Positions 1 through 8,630 of a stretch of 64,000 bases of DNA are shown here, one piece after another. Position 1 is the first letter of the stretch. Every line of letters starts with the position of its first letter. The notes beneath the pieces are model-generated. The model worked only from the letters and a program-made list of their open reading frames with translations. It did no database searches and was not told the DNA's origin. Origin of the DNA: Ruegeria atlantica (lineage in GTDB: Bacteria > Pseudomonadota > Alphaproteobacteria > Rhodobacterales > Rhodobacteraceae). Made by a program: the position numbers and the translations under genes. The stretch lies in contig NZ_WQFE01000012.1 in assembly GCF_013033965.1 (NCBI RefSeq), positions 96,902 to 160,901 on the forward strand. Direction: 5' to 3'.

Positions 1-509
1 ACGCCGTATTTCAGACAATGCGCCCCGCCCGAGTTCATCGCGATGTTCCCGGCAATAGCACAGGCGAGTTGTGACGATGGATCCGGCGCATAGAAGAAGT
101 CGTCTTCCTCGACCGCTCCGGTAACGCTTAGGTTCGTGCGGCCTGCTTGAACGCGAATGAAGCGGTTGTCATAGTCGACCTCAAGAACGTCATTCATCCG
201 GGCGACCCCGAGGATAACGCAATCCGCCGTGGGCAAGGCGCCACCGGCCAATGACGTACCCGATCCGCGCGGAACCACCGGTACGCCTTCTTCATTGCAG
301 ATGCGCAAAACGTCCGAGACCTCTTGCGTGGTCGCCGGCAGAACCGCCAGCATCGGAGGGCACTTATACGCCGTCAGCGCGTCGCATTCATACGCGCGCG
401 TTTCTGACGGTTCGTGAATCACCGCGTCTTCGGGCATGACCTGCAACAAACGCTGAAGAACAACGGCCTTGCGGCGCAAAACGTCAGGATTTGGCGTTGG
501 CATTTCCAT
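1..509 (-). CDS. glcD: glycolate oxidase subunit GlcD, N-terminal part (cut by window edge)
   Basis: FAD-linked oxidase of the GlcD/D-lactate dehydrogenase family, which oxidises glycolate to glyoxylate together with GlcE and GlcF. Only about the first 169 codons are inside the window and the reading frame runs open off position 1. The translation begins MEMPTPNPDVLRRK and contains the PCMH-type FAD pyrophosphate-binding loop PRGSGTSLAGG, followed by the family segment ending in GNIAMNSGGAHC. The ATG at 509 is preceded by GGAGG at a spacing of seven bases, which fixes the start. A perfect inverted repeat lies directly upstream. The remaining glc genes would lie to the left of the window. Confidence 0.9.
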   Translation of the reverse strand, partial: MEMPTPNPDVLRRKAVVLQRLLQVMPEDAVIHEPSETRAYECDALTAYKCPPMLAVLPATTQEVSDVLRICNEEGVPVVPRGSGTSLAGGALPTADCVILGVARMNDVLEVDYDNRFIRVQAGRTNLSVTGAVEEDDFFYAPDPSSQLACAIAGNIAMNSGGAHCLKYG

Positions 510-523
510 GGCTGATCCTCCAT

Positions 524-544
524 TTGGTAAAATAATATTACCAA
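524..544. promoter_or_regulatory. inverted repeat upstream of glcD, candidate operator
   Basis: TTGGTAA, a seven-base AT spacer, then TTACCAA: seven-base perfect arms in the 57 bp between glcD and the divergent DUF599 gene. GlcC-type regulators of glycolate oxidase are GntR/FadR-family proteins whose sites carry TGGT...ACCA half-sites, so a GntR-type operator is plausible. The spacing is wider than the classical FadR-type site, so the regulator is not certain. Confidence 0.45.
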
Positions 545-566
545 TTTCTTCAACTGGCAAGTTTCC

Positions 567-1301
567 ATGTCTGGCTCTAATGTCGCCGGCATGACGTGGA
601 TTGATCGCGCACAACTATTTTCACCGCTGGACTATGCGGCCATTGCCTTGCTTCTGATCGCCTGGCTGTGGATCGGGTGGCGGATCGAAAACCCCTCGCC
701 CACCAAGCGTTCCGTGGCGATGATGATGGATGACTATCGTCGGGAATGGATGCGGGAAATGGTCACGCGGCAGCCCCGAATGTTCGATGCACAGGTGGTC
801 GCGGCGATGCGGCAGGGCAGCACGTTCTTTGCCTCGACCACGATGATTGCCATCGGGGGCGGGTTAGCTTTACTGGGCAACACCGAACGCCTTGCCGGCG
901 TCGCCAATGATCTGGCCATTGGCAGCGCACCGGCCATGGTTTGGGAGATCAAGATCCTGATCATCATCCTACTTTTGGCCAATGCATTCCTGAAATACGT
1001 CTGGGCGCATCGGTTGTTTGGGTATTGCGCGGTTCTGATGGCAGCAGTGCCCAATGATCCCTCGGACCCTCAGGCTTATCCGCGCGCGGCACAGGCCGCC
1101 GAAATCTGCGTCACCGCGGCACGCAGCTTTAACCGCGGCTTGCGGGTGACCTATTTTGCCCTGGCATCCGTTGCCTGGATTCTGGGCCCGGCACCCCTGA
1201 TACTGGTCACGACAATCACCTTCGGTGTTCTTTACCGGCGCGAGTTTGCGTCGCATTCCCGGCTGGTTTTGATGTCCCAACCGGGCGACACGAATTCGTG
1301 A
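567..1301 (+). CDS. DUF599 family membrane protein
   Basis: A 244-residue inner-membrane protein that I assign to the DUF599 family from its overall pattern: an N-terminal membrane helix (about residues 22-40), a basic/acidic cytoplasmic stretch with MDDYRREWM, a helix pair around 80-105 and 125-145, and a C-terminal helix pair around 190-230. The family has no established function. It diverges from glcD across a short intergenic region holding one inverted repeat, so the two may share control. The start is uncertain: the ATG at 567 lacks a clear ribosome site and an internal ATG at 591 (MTWIDRAQ) is an alternative. Confidence 0.75.
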   Translation: MSGSNVAGMTWIDRAQLFSPLDYAAIALLLIAWLWIGWRIENPSPTKRSVAMMMDDYRREWMREMVTRQPRMFDAQVVAAMRQGSTFFASTTMIAIGGGLALLGNTERLAGVANDLAIGSAPAMVWEIKILIIILLLANAFLKYVWAHRLFGYCAVLMAAVPNDPSDPQAYPRAAQAAEICVTAARSFNRGLRVTYFALASVAWILGPAPLILVTTITFGVLYRREFASHSRLVLMSQPGDTNS

Positions 1302-1336
1302 TCGCGAAGCCGACGGACACAGCCTAGGATCGCCTC

Positions 1337-1684
1337 ATGCGGTATTTGATTCTCAGCCTTTTTCTCGCTAGCCCAGCGCTTGCCGACCCTTCTATGATTG
1401 AAAACGTGGCGGCCAGCCAAAGCGGCGACACGTGGCGATTCGACGTGACGATCCGACATCCCGATACCGGGTGGGATCACTATGCCGATGGCTGGCGTGT
1501 TCTGGACATGGACGGCAATGAACTGGGTATGCGCGTATTGCATCACCCGCATGAGAATGAGCAGCCCTTTACACGCTCACTATCCGGAGTGGCGATTCCA
1601 GATGGCGTGACACAGGTTCAGATTCAGGCGCGGTGCAGCGTCGACGGTTGGGATGACGAGACCACGCTGGTCACACTGAACTGA
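1337..1684 (+). CDS. small secreted protein of unknown function
   Basis: A 115-residue protein with a clear Sec signal peptide (MRYLILSLFLASPALA, cleavage expected near residue 16), so the mature protein of about 99 residues should be periplasmic. The mature part is rich in beta-strand-like alternation and has a run of His residues (RVLHHPHE) and a single Cys near the C terminus. I do not recognise a named domain. It is tail-to-tail with the flavodoxin-like gene, with the two stops adjacent at 1684/1685. Signal peptide and composition make it a real gene; its role cannot be read from the sequence. Confidence 0.65.
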   Translation: MRYLILSLFLASPALADPSMIENVAASQSGDTWRFDVTIRHPDTGWDHYADGWRVLDMDGNELGMRVLHHPHENEQPFTRSLSGVAIPDGVTQVQIQARCSVDGWDDETTLVTLN

Positions 1685-2170
1685 TCAGAAAACGCCCAGC
1701 GACAGACCGGCGCCCAATGCCGCACCGACATCGCGGCATCGGTCCAGTTCGTTTTGTGGGATGGTCTTTGCGGCAAGAATAGCCTCGGGCGTCTGTGCAT
1801 GGGTGCAGACAATCAGCGGCGGCTGAACTTCTTTCAAACGCCAACCGGTTGCAATGCGCGCGGTTTGACGGGCCGCATTCTCACCGTCGGACCCGGCGCA
1901 GATCATCTGCGCATAAGGCCGCCCTTCGATCTTGCCCAGTACAGGGTAATAACAGCGATCAAAGAACTCTTTCATCAAGCCTGAAATCGCAGCCAGGTTC
2001 TCGGGCGCACAGAAGATGTACCCATCCGCACCCAGCAAATCCTCAGGCATTGTCTGATCCGCAGTTTTGAGGATGGTTTCCGCCTCGTCGTGCGCTCCTG
2101 CTGCGGCTGCAAGGGCCATCTGGCGGGCACCGCCCGTACGCGAATGGTAGACGATCAACAGCTGCGCCAT
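1685..2170 (-). CDS. flavodoxin/NAD(P)H-dependent FMN reductase-like protein
   Basis: A 161-residue flavodoxin-fold protein. The start MAQLLIVYHSRTGGARQMA gives beta-strand 1 followed by the phosphate-binding loop (HSRTGG) that holds FMN phosphate. The central GYIFCAPENLAAISGLMK corresponds to the second FMN-contacting loop of WrbA/flavodoxin-like proteins, and there is a further loop at CAGSDGENAARQ. It probably carries FMN as an electron carrier or quinone/nitro reductase, but the substrate is unknown. Its ATG follows the rlmH stop by one base (TGAAATG), so it should be translated from the rsfS-rlmH message by coupling. Confidence 0.75.
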   Translation of the reverse strand: MAQLLIVYHSRTGGARQMALAAAAGAHDEAETILKTADQTMPEDLLGADGYIFCAPENLAAISGLMKEFFDRCYYPVLGKIEGRPYAQMICAGSDGENAARQTARIATGWRLKEVQPPLIVCTHAQTPEAILAAKTIPQNELDRCRDVGAALGAGLSLGVF

Positions 2171-2171
2171 T

Positions 2172-2642
2172 TCAGACCCGGTGATAAGGACCGCCGGACA
2201 GAATGGTCGCGGCCCGATAAAGTTGCTCGGCCAGCATCACACGGACGAGCATATGGGGCCAGACCATCGATCCGAATGAGATGGAAAAATCAGCCTCAGT
2301 CCGCAAATTAGGGTCTATTCCGTCGGCTCCGCCAATGATCAGCGCCAGATCCTGGCGCCCGGCGTCACGCCAATCGCGGAGTTTTTTGGCAAAATCCGGC
2401 GAAGACATGACCCGCCCGCGTTCGTCCAGCGTGCAGATCACTGCGCCTTTGGGCAGCGCCTTGCGCAACAGCGTGGCCTCGGCCCCCATGCCTGCGTTTT
2501 TCTTGTCCTCAACCTCGATTACACGTGCAGGACCTAGGCCCAGCGCGCGGCCGGTCCGGTCAAATCGGGTCAGGTAATCGTCAAGCAGGGTCTTCTCCGG
2601 TCCGGCACGCAATCGCCCGACCGCACAAATGCTTATACGCAT
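2172..2642 (-). CDS. rlmH: 23S rRNA (pseudouridine1915-N3)-methyltransferase RlmH
   Basis: A 156-residue SPOUT-class methyltransferase that uses S-adenosylmethionine to methylate pseudouridine 1915 in helix 69 of 23S rRNA. The full family length is present, beginning [11 protein letters not shown]. The SAM-binding trefoil-knot motifs are visible: [12 protein letters not shown], then [10 protein letters not shown], then a C terminus with [19 protein letters not shown] and the terminal HYHR-like motif reading GPYHRV. A ribosome site (GGAGGCGAGAG) precedes the ATG. It sits 44 bp downstream of rsfS, the usual bacterial pairing of two ribosome-associated factors. Confidence 0.95.
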   Translation of the reverse strand: MRISICAVGRLRAGPEKTLLDDYLTRFDRTGRALGLGPARVIEVEDKKNAGMGAEATLLRKALPKGAVICTLDERGRVMSSPDFAKKLRDWRDAGRQDLALIIGGADGIDPNLRTEADFSISFGSMVWPHMLVRVMLAEQLYRAATILSGGPYHRV

Positions 2643-2686
2643 ATTTCTCTCGCCTCCGGCCTGTTAATGCAGGCCGGGATGGCGCC

Positions 2687-3046
2687 TCAGTTCGCCGAGG
2701 CGCTGCCGCCCTGAGGCAGCCACATCTTTTCCAGCTGATAGAATTCACGCACTTCGGGGCGGAAGATATGGACGATCACGTCGCCCGTATCGATCAGCAC
2801 CCAGTCGCCGGCATCCTTGCCTTCGACCTTCGAGGTGAAACCGAATTCCTGCTTGATGCGATCCGTCAGCTTTTCCGCCATCGCCGAAACCTGGCGTGTT
2901 GACCGACCCGACGCGATCACCATGTGATCCGCCACGGAAGACTTGCCCTGCAGGTTGATCTGCACGACGTCTTCGGCCTTGTCATCGGAAAGTGAGGAAA
3001 GGATACGCTCAAGCAGCTTGTCGCTGATTGACTGAGAGTGGGCCAT
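2687..3046 (-). CDS. rsfS: ribosomal silencing factor RsfS
   Basis: A 119-residue RsfS/Iojap protein, which binds ribosomal protein uL14 and blocks subunit joining in starvation. The typical motifs are present: KAEDVVQINLQGKSSVADHMV near the N terminus, IASGRSTRQVSAMAEKL, and the conserved DWVLIDTGDVIVHIF followed by REFYQLEKMW. The ATG at 3046 (MAHSQSIS) is preferred over an upstream TTG at 3073, which has no ribosome site. First gene of the rsfS-rlmH-flavodoxin operon. Confidence 0.93.
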   Translation of the reverse strand: MAHSQSISDKLLERILSSLSDDKAEDVVQINLQGKSSVADHMVIASGRSTRQVSAMAEKLTDRIKQEFGFTSKVEGKDAGDWVLIDTGDVIVHIFRPEVREFYQLEKMWLPQGGSASAN

Positions 3047-3210
3047 TACACCGGCCCCGTCATCGGCGGGCAAACCCGCCTGGGTATGTAGAGACAGGAC
3101 ATAGTCCTCCTTTGTTGCGCGCCGCCAAACCCCGGCGCAGGGGTACTAATAAGGTAACAAGGGGATTGCAACATTTCAATGAACGGGCGCTTTTGGGGCC
3201 GCACAGGCGC

Positions 3211-4563
3211 TCACTCTTTGGCGATCTGTTGCTGCTCTGCGCCGTCCGACAGCAACCGAACCTCGCGCTGAGGGAAGGGAATCGATATCCCCTCGACTTT
3301 GAAGGCGTCCCAGAGGGCGAGGTACACATTGCCCCGAATGTTGGTCAGCCCCTTGGTCGGATCACTGATCCAGAACCGCAGCACGTAATCCACGCTGCTA
3401 TCCCCGAATCCGGTGATATGGCAGACCGGTTCGTGCGAGCCGCCGCTGAGAACACGCTTCACCGTTTTGACCGAACGGATCGCCGTTGCGCGGACTTGGT
3501 GCGGGTCGTCGTCATAGCTGGTGCCAAAATCCAAATCCAGCCGCACATACCGGTCAGAATGCGACCAGTTCACCACCTGATTGGTGATCAGGTCCTCGTT
3601 CGGGATCAGATATTCCCGCCCGTCACGCGTGACCACCGAGACATACCGCGCGCCCAGCGCGTTGATCCATCCGAAGGTGTCGCCCAGTGAGATCACGTCG
3701 CCCGGTTTGATCGAACGATCCATCAGGATGATGATCCCCGAGATCAGGTTTGACACCACCTTTTGCAGGCCAAACCCGATGCCCACACCGATCGCACCGG
3801 ACAACAGCGCGATGCCGGTCAGATCGAATCCAAGCGTGCGGATAGCAGCCATGAAGACGGCGCCGTAAAGCAGGACCTGTATGCCCTTAGCTAACAGAAC
3901 CTGCATCGAGGGCGTGATATCATCGTTACGCTTAAGACCCCGCTCGGCTGCGCCCGTCCCGATCCGGGCCAAAGTAAGCAGGACGCCAATCAGAAGGACG
4001 GCCTTGAGGATCCCAAGAAACGACAAGTGAAGGTCACCGATCGTAATCGCGACGCCGTCGAGAAATTCGGCTACATCATCCGTCAGCCCCAAGGCTATCA
4101 AAGTTGCGTAGATCCACATCGACCACTTGAATATCTGTCGTAATGTTCGATTACGCACCAATCGCGACACAAGTGCGATGGCCAGCCATGCCGCTGCCAG
4201 GGTCGCCACGACCCCGATGATGTAGCTATGAGAGGGCCAGGTCGAGTTCTGCATCACCCAATAAAGCGACCAGGACATCAGCACAAAGTACACGAGCGTC
4301 AGTCGGCGCATGATCTGGACTAGGAGGCGCAGGCGCCATTTCGGCCATCCGGAGCGTGATCGTGCCCATGTATCCCAACGGTGCTGGGTCATCAGCTTCA
4401 TCAAAAACGCCAGTGCCCAAAGGCCCAGGATGATGATCAGCTGATATTGTCGCCAACCGGGCGTAAAGATCAGCTCAATCAGATTCAGAAATTGCGATGA
4501 GAATGCCGCCGTCATATTGGCATAAAGCTCTGAGAGCGATTCCGGTAGCAGGTCTTGGTTCAT
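3211..4563 (-). CDS. mechanosensitive ion channel, MscS family
   Basis: A 450-residue inner-membrane channel that opens on membrane tension to release solutes on hypo-osmotic shock. About five membrane helices precede the MscS core. The pore-lining helix is visible as GAIGVGIGFGLQKVVSNL, followed by the family signature IILMDRSIKPGDVI and the beta-domain GDTFGWINALGARYVSVVTRDG. The C-terminal alpha/beta domain ends near FPQREVRLL. It is longer than E. coli MscS (286 residues) because of extra N-terminal helices, as in the mid-sized MscS homologues. Its start has a good ribosome site (AGGAG). It is monocistronic and divergent from the leuC leader region. Confidence 0.9.
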   Translation of the reverse strand: MNQDLLPESLSELYANMTAAFSSQFLNLIELIFTPGWRQYQLIIILGLWALAFLMKLMTQHRWDTWARSRSGWPKWRLRLLVQIMRRLTLVYFVLMSWSLYWVMQNSTWPSHSYIIGVVATLAAAWLAIALVSRLVRNRTLRQIFKWSMWIYATLIALGLTDDVAEFLDGVAITIGDLHLSFLGILKAVLLIGVLLTLARIGTGAAERGLKRNDDITPSMQVLLAKGIQVLLYGAVFMAAIRTLGFDLTGIALLSGAIGVGIGFGLQKVVSNLISGIIILMDRSIKPGDVISLGDTFGWINALGARYVSVVTRDGREYLIPNEDLITNQVVNWSHSDRYVRLDLDFGTSYDDDPHQVRATAIRSVKTVKRVLSGGSHEPVCHITGFGDSSVDYVLRFWISDPTKGLTNIRGNVYLALWDAFKVEGISIPFPQREVRLLSDGAEQQQIAKE

Positions 4564-4674
4564 GCACGTCTCCTGCCGGTCAGCTTGGACAGAGGGGCAG
4601 CGTGATGCAAGTGCAACCTAGTTGTCCCCGGATTGAACCTTGATTGACGCGCACACGCGATATATCTGAGGCGC

Positions 4675-4773
4675 ATGAGAGTCTATTTGGCCCCAGCTCC
4701 GACACTGCAAGACCGCACGCGCCTGCGTGAACGGTTCTTTGGGGCCGCCCGCACGGTTCTGGCCCGCCTATAA
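4675..4773 (+). CDS. possible 32-residue leader ORF upstream of leuC
   Basis: A 32-codon ORF beginning [17 protein letters not shown] and ending in LARL, 53 bp upstream of leuC on the same strand. The GC-rich third positions look coding-like. GAGG lies only three bases before the ATG, which is close. A TATATC at 4661-4666 could be a -10 element placing the 5' end of the message almost at this ATG. Five leucine codons are present but not clustered, so a classical leucine attenuator is not evident. It may be a small conserved protein, a leader peptide, or chance. Confidence 0.35.
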   Translation: MRVYLAPAPTLQDRTRLRERFFGAARTVLARL

Positions 4774-4826
4774 GGCGCGTCCAGCCACTCGCCAGCTATT
4801 TCTCATTTACATACGGGAGAGGACCG

Positions 4827-6230
4827 ATGTCCCCCAAAACACTCTATGACAAGATCTGGGATGCCCATGTCGCGCACGAAGCCGATGATGGTACCTGCCT
4901 GCTTTATATCGACCGCCACCTGGTGCACGAAGTCACCAGCCCGCAAGCCTTTGAAGGGCTTCGCATGGCGGGCCGTCCGGTGCGCGCACCGGAAAAGACC
5001 ATCGCCGTGCCGGATCACAACGTTCCAACCACAGCAGACCGCGTAAACGGCATCGAAAACCCTGAATCACGCATTCAAGTCGAAGCGCTGGACAAGAACG
5101 CCAAGGATTTTGGCATTCACTATTACCCGGTTAACGATGTGCGTCAGGGCATCGTGCACATCGTCGGCCCCGAACAGGGCTGGACCCTGCCCGGCATGAC
5201 CGTGGTTTGCGGCGACAGTCACACGGCGACGCATGGCGCGTTTGGCGCGCTGGCTCACGGCATTGGTACTTCTGAGGTCGAGCACGTTCTGGCCACGCAG
5301 ACCCTGATCCAGAAGAAATCCAAAAACATGAAGGTGGAAATCACCGGCAAATTGCAGCCGGGCGTGACCGCCAAGGACATCACTCTGGCTGTGATCGGTG
5401 AGACCGGCACTGCCGGCGGCACCGGCTATGTGATCGAATATTGCGGCGAAGCGATCCGCGACCTGTCGATGGAAGGCCGCATGACTGTCTGCAACATGGC
5501 CATCGAAGGCGGTGCCCGCGCGGGTCTGATCGCGCCGGATGAGACCACCTATGAATATGTAAAAGGTCGCCCTCACGCCCCGAAAGGCGCACAGTGGGAA
5601 GCCGCTCTGACATGGTGGAAAACGCTCTATACCGACGATGACGCGCATTTCGACAAGGTCATCACCCTGCGCGGCGAAGACATCGCGCCGGTCGTCACCT
5701 GGGGCACCAGCCCCGAGGATGTTCTGCCGATCACCGCAACTGTGCCGAACCCCGAAGATTTCGAAGGCGGCAAGGTCGACGCGGCCCGCCGTTCGATCGA
5801 ATATATGGGACTGGAAGCCGGTCAGAAACTCAGCGATGTGGAAATCGACACTGTCTTCATCGGTTCCTGCACCAACGGCCGGATCGAAGACCTGCGCGCC
5901 GCAGCTGAGATTCTGAAAGGCAAAAAGGTCAAGGACGGCATGCGTGCCATGGTCGTGCCCGGTTCGGGCCTGGTCCGCGCTCAGGCCGAAGAAGAAGGTC
6001 TGGCCGAGATTTTCAAAGAGGCCGGGTTCGAATGGCGTCTGGCAGGATGTTCAATGTGTCTGGCGATGAACCCGGATCAGTTGCAGCCGGGCGAGCGCTG
6101 TGCCGCGACCTCGAACCGCAACTTCGAAGGCCGTCAGGGCCGGGGCGGTCGCACCCATTTGCTGAGCCCGGCGATGGCTGCCGCAGCGGCAATCACAGGA
6201 CGGCTGACAGACGTCCGTGAATTGATGTAA
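4827..6230 (+). CDS. leuC: 3-isopropylmalate dehydratase large subunit LeuC
   Basis: A 467-residue aconitase-superfamily subunit. With LeuD it isomerises 2-isopropylmalate to 3-isopropylmalate in leucine synthesis. All three iron-sulfur ligands are present: Cys348 in IGSCTNGR, and Cys408 and Cys411 in [12 protein letters not shown]. Substrate motifs include PDHNVPTT (residues 62-69) and [13 protein letters not shown] (128-140). The start is supported by GAGAGG upstream of ATG 4827. LeuD is encoded two genes further on, with an HdeD-like membrane protein gene between them. Confidence 0.97.
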   Translation: MSPKTLYDKIWDAHVAHEADDGTCLLYIDRHLVHEVTSPQAFEGLRMAGRPVRAPEKTIAVPDHNVPTTADRVNGIENPESRIQVEALDKNAKDFGIHYYPVNDVRQGIVHIVGPEQGWTLPGMTVVCGDSHTATHGAFGALAHGIGTSEVEHVLATQTLIQKKSKNMKVEITGKLQPGVTAKDITLAVIGETGTAGGTGYVIEYCGEAIRDLSMEGRMTVCNMAIEGGARAGLIAPDETTYEYVKGRPHAPKGAQWEAALTWWKTLYTDDDAHFDKVITLRGEDIAPVVTWGTSPEDVLPITATVPNPEDFEGGKVDAARRSIEYMGLEAGQKLSDVEIDTVFIGSCTNGRIEDLRAAAEILKGKKVKDGMRAMVVPGSGLVRAQAEEEGLAEIFKEAGFEWRLAGCSMCLAMNPDQLQPGERCAATSNRNFEGRQGRGGRTHLLSPAMAAAAAITGRLTDVRELM

Positions 6231-6267
6231 GGTCCCCTCATATCTAGATATTTGAGGGATTGAAAAC

Positions 6268-6822
6268 ATGAGTGACTGGGTCAAATGGCTCCTGCTGGGG
6301 CTTCTGTCCATAGCGTTCGGTATCTTCGTACTGGGCGCGCCAGTTGTGGCGTCTGTCGCCGTGACAGTGGTAACCGGTGTGTTGCTGCTGATCTCGGGCG
6401 CGCTGCAAGTTGTTGGCGGCTTTACGGTTGAAGGCACCGGCAACAAAATTCTGTCACTCATCATGGGTGCGGTGATGCTGTTTCTGGGCTGGTCCTTTCT
6501 GGATCACCCGCTGCAGGGAACCCTGACCTTGGCAACCGTGATACTGATCCTGTTCATGGCAGGCGGCATCGCGCGGGTCATTCTGTCGTTCCAGATGAAA
6601 GGAACACAGTTTTTCTGGCCCACGATGATCTCGGGCATCTTGTCGATCGTCCTTGCCGGTATCATCTGGACATATGTAGGAAGCGATCCTCAGGTGCTGT
6701 TGAGCATTCTGGGTATCTTCCTTGGCATTGAGATGCTGTTCAACGGGTTCGGATTGGTCTTCATGGCGTTCTTCATCAAGAACGCACCCAACGACGCAAC
6801 AACAGAAGCGAAAGAAGCTTAA
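6268..6822 (+). CDS. HdeD family (DUF308) membrane protein
   Basis: A 184-residue protein of about six membrane helices in hairpin pairs, typical of the HdeD/DUF308 family; the repeated GxxxLxxG-type helix starts such as VTGVLLLISGALQVVGGF and LFLGWSFLDHPLQG support this. E. coli HdeD contributes to acid resistance at high cell density; the biochemical role is not known. Inserted between leuC and leuD on the same strand with short gaps (37 and 42 bp), so it is probably co-transcribed with the leucine genes although no enzymatic link is apparent. Confidence 0.8.
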   Translation: MSDWVKWLLLGLLSIAFGIFVLGAPVVASVAVTVVTGVLLLISGALQVVGGFTVEGTGNKILSLIMGAVMLFLGWSFLDHPLQGTLTLATVILILFMAGGIARVILSFQMKGTQFFWPTMISGILSIVLAGIIWTYVGSDPQVLLSILGIFLGIEMLFNGFGLVFMAFFIKNAPNDATTEAKEA

Positions 6823-6864
6823 ACGCGGGATACGGGCGCGGCCCTCTCTCGCAGGAGTGTAGAC

Positions 6865-7470
6865 ATGGAAAAGTTTGACAAAGTCCACGGGGTGGCCGCC
6901 CCAATGCCGCTGATCAATATCGACACCGATATGATCATCCCGAAAGTGCACCTGAAAACCATCAAACGGTCCGGCCTTGGCGTCGTGCTGTTTGATGAAA
7001 TGCGCTATCATGATGACGGGCAGGAAAACGAAGAGTTCGTGCTGAACAAGCCCGCCTATCGTCAGACTGAGATTCTGGTAGCTGGCGACAATTTCGGCTG
7101 CGGCTCATCGCGCGAACACGCGCCATGGGCAATCAAGGATTTTGGCATCAAGGTCGTAATCTCGACCAGCTTTGCCGACATCTTCTTCAACAACTGCTTT
7201 AAGAACGGCATTCTGCCTATCGTGGTGGAAGAGGAACATCACACCATTCTGATGGAAGATGCCCACAAGGGCGAAAACGCCCGCATGACCGTTCATCTGG
7301 AAGATCAGCAGATCACCACCTCGGATGGCGTTGTGATCGAGTTCGACATCGACCCCCACCGTAAGCATTGCCTGCTGAACGGCCTGGACGATATCGGCCT
7401 GACGATGGAGAAAGACCATCACATCGACAAATTCGAGGATCACGCAAGCCAGGCCCGTCCCTGGGTGTGA
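6865..7470 (+). CDS. leuD: 3-isopropylmalate dehydratase small subunit LeuD
   Basis: A 201-residue swivel-domain partner of LeuC. The family's N-terminal segment is seen as [19 protein letters not shown], followed by the catalytic-loop motif [16 protein letters not shown] that carries the substrate-binding Ser and Arg, and [17 protein letters not shown]. The C terminus reads [18 protein letters not shown], a standard LeuD feature. AGGAG lies upstream of the ATG. A GC-rich hairpin follows about 33 bp after the stop. Confidence 0.97.
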   Translation: MEKFDKVHGVAAPMPLINIDTDMIIPKVHLKTIKRSGLGVVLFDEMRYHDDGQENEEFVLNKPAYRQTEILVAGDNFGCGSSREHAPWAIKDFGIKVVISTSFADIFFNNCFKNGILPIVVEEEHHTILMEDAHKGENARMTVHLEDQQITTSDGVVIEFDIDPHRKHCLLNGLDDIGLTMEKDHHIDKFEDHASQARPWV

Positions 7471-7503
7471 TTCCAAGAACGAATCTGTGGACACTCAACC
7501 TAT

Positions 7504-7525
7504 CGGGGTCGCTTTGGCGGCCCCG
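7504..7525 (+). terminator. hairpin after leuD
   Basis: CGGGG pairs with CCCCG and the inner CGC pairs with GCG around a short T-rich loop. No strong T-run follows, so this is a terminator-like or mRNA-stabilising hairpin rather than a clear intrinsic terminator. Confidence 0.45.
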
Positions 7526-7799
7526 TTCGCATTCTTGGGGTTAATGAACTCGCAACCACAACATGTAGTATAGCTCTTAGGATACACGCCGAATTTGAGA
7601 CAGGAATGATGCAAAGGCGCACCAGTTTCGCCATCATTTTGCCTGAAATCCCGTGTTTTCTGCAGCGTGGCTTGAGCGGATTGCCGCTTATCGTCCAAGT
7701 TGGCGATTACAGAGGCACCCGTAGAAAAACAATTGTCGGGCACAAGTTGGGACGAAACCGTCAAAGAAGCGGTCAATCCGGTTTGAAAGGGTTTGGATA
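7526..7799. other. intergenic stretch, no convincing gene
   Basis: Between the leuD hairpin and the GTG start of the next membrane protein. Short open frames exist on both strands but none has a ribosome site plus a recognisable protein. It probably holds the promoter of the 7800 gene. Confidence 0.4.
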
Positions 7800-8630
7800 G
7801 TGATTGCGCGCACAACAGGGGCGGCGATTCGGGGATTATTGGTCGCACTTATGGTGCTGACACCCGCGTTGTATCTGCCTGTAACATCGACGAATGGGAC
7901 CGAGATTGTCGTCTTTCTCGCCATTCTCGCGTTTTTTCTGACGTTCGCCGAATACAACTCTGCTTTCCCCAGCTTTATCGAATTCCGCGATGCGCCGCCT
8001 GTGAACCGTTTGCGTTTTGTCGGGTTGATGTCGATGGTCACCTTCCTGACGCTGATCTGCAAAAATGCCTATACGCCCACAGGCTTGACGACGACGTTCT
8101 ATTCCTTTGGCGTGGGCGTCGCGAATGTGGTCGACTTTCCCTATTCACCGGTTCGGCTGATCATTCTGATGCTGCCCGCCGACGCAAGTGCGCCGTTGAT
8201 CGAACTTGTTCGTATTGCCGCCAGTGTTGCGTATGTCGCTGCTTTGGTGACGATCGCCAGCTTTGCCTATGCGGTGAAAGTCCGCGGCTGGCCGACAGGA
8301 AATGGTGCTTTCAACGTCTGGACCAATCTTCCGTTGTTTGACCCGACCAAAGGTGGCGACGTGGTGACACGACTGCAGCGTGATGGGCGCCTGAACATTT
8401 GCATCGGCATTCTGCTGCCGTTCCTGATCCCGGCCCTGATCAAACTGCTGACCGACTATGCCGAACCGATCTCGCTGAGCAACCCTCAGACGCTGATCTG
8501 GACGCTGAGCGCTTGGGCCTTCCTGCCAGCCAGCATGATCATGCGCGGCATGGCGACCTTGCGTATTGCCAATCTGATCGTCGAAAAACGGCGCGCCTAT
8601 TCCACGGCCGAGTCTACCCAGACCGCATGA
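7800..8630 (+). CDS. conserved membrane protein of unknown function
   Basis: A 276-residue protein with about six membrane helices (roughly residues 10-28, 35-53, 70-90, 135-160, 195-215 and 235-255), starting at GTG 7800 (MIARTTGAAIRG). Before the fourth helix pair is a soluble loop with WPTGNGAFNVWTNLP and FDPTKGGDVV. I recognise no named family. Its stop overlaps the start of the downstream secreted EEP-fold gene (ATGA), so the two are translationally coupled and probably act together. Both sit between leuD and leuB. Confidence 0.65.
   Translation: MIARTTGAAIRGLLVALMVLTPALYLPVTSTNGTEIVVFLAILAFFLTFAEYNSAFPSFIEFRDAPPVNRLRFVGLMSMVTFLTLICKNAYTPTGLTTTFYSFGVGVANVVDFPYSPVRLIILMLPADASAPLIELVRIAASVAYVAALVTIASFAYAVKVRGWPTGNGAFNVWTNLPLFDPTKGGDVVTRLQRDGRLNICIGILLPFLIPALIKLLTDYAEPISLSNPQTLIWTLSAWAFLPASMIMRGMATLRIANLIVEKRRAYSTAESTQTA

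Noticed and set aside
7495..7848. Minus-strand open frame between leuD and the 7800 gene
   Set aside because: No ribosome site, no recognisable protein, and it runs into the start of the gene on the other strand.
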